This document shows, in pieces, positions 63,905 through 64,000 of a stretch of DNA of 64,000 nt. The DNA comes from Chlorobiota bacterium (GTDB lineage: Bacteria > Bacteroidota > Ignavibacteria > OLB7), in the NCBI GenBank assembly GCA_016700335.1, contig CP065014.1, forward strand, positions 1,029,001 through 1,093,000, given 5' to 3'. Both the position numbers and the translations under genes were made by a program. Position 1 is the stretch's first letter, and each line of letters opens with the position of its first letter. The notes under the pieces are model-generated. The model made no database searches, was not told the origin of the DNA, and saw only the letters and a list, made by a program, of their open reading frames with translations.

Positions 63905-64000
63905 TATAATATATTTGAAGAAAGTAAATATAAAATGGAGATTAAAAGATATTCTAAGAATTTACATTTTTGTTTTTAGCAAAAAATCTAACAAAAATAA

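Overview
The window is AT-rich (about 30% GC by eye) and looks chromosomal, from a member of the Bacteroidota/Chlorobiota group. The evidence is several large secreted proteins ending in type IX secretion (T9SS) type A sorting domains, upstream boxes of the form TAnnTTTG (the Bacteroidota -7 element), a lack of Shine-Dalgarno sites, several TTG start codons, and choice-of-anchor-D/Hydin-like surface proteins. A Kapabacteria- or Ignavibacteria-like lineage is my guess; no 16S gene is present to test it. I see no prophage, insertion sequence or CRISPR array.

Layout. 1-9,900: the end of a lipoprotein gene, then a 3,081-residue secreted protein built of about 22 Ig-like modules with a T9SS tail and a strong terminator. 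9,900-10,730: a gene-poor stretch with a short direct repeat and a possible gene remnant. 10,730-21,120: housekeeping and envelope genes: an isolated nuoF, an aldehyde dehydrogenase, a nitroreductase with a heptose-kinase/nucleotidyltransferase pair (hddC-hddA-like), topA, and pyrH-frr. 21,120-26,190: a tandemly duplicated two-gene cassette. Each copy has a conserved leader, a 16-cysteine secreted protein and an Asp-box (Ycf48/sialidase-like) T9SS protein. 26,200-30,300: a UbiD-type decarboxylase, a lipoprotein, a DUF899 thioredoxin-like protein and era. 30,424-32,536: tRNA-Thr(CGT), a DUF2721 membrane protein and a secreted phospholipase-D-fold protein. 32,660-41,190: an outer-membrane OmpA protein, a large TPR protein and a Hydin-like surface protein. 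41,260-48,810, all on the minus strand: an ABC-2 permease, a T9SS Asp-box protein, the N-terminal half of MetH, folC and a YqaA-like protein. 49,100-64,000: an LD-carboxypeptidase, a histidine ammonia-lyase-like enzyme, riboflavin synthase, a Wzi-Wzz pair, a beta-barrel protein, a double amidohydrolase, lipA, mltG and a CAP-domain T9SS protein.

The most interesting region is the duplicated cassette. The two copies are almost identical at both ends (about 180 bp of leader and 295 bp at the 3' end) but strongly diverged between them. Copy 2 carries eight units of an octanucleotide, (c/a)acagagc, between its start codon and its signal peptide. Eight units put the 16-cysteine protein out of frame with its only plausible ATG; losing one unit or gaining two would restore it. 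This is the layout of a slipped-strand phase-variation switch on a surface or secreted protein, seen here in the OFF state. Other points worth a check are a MetH cut off after the folate domain, an ammonia-lyase with Ser-Ser-Gly where the MIO cofactor normally forms from Ala-Ser-Gly, block-wise codon-style changes inside surface-protein genes, and an amidohydrolase fusion whose first half has lost its metal ligands.
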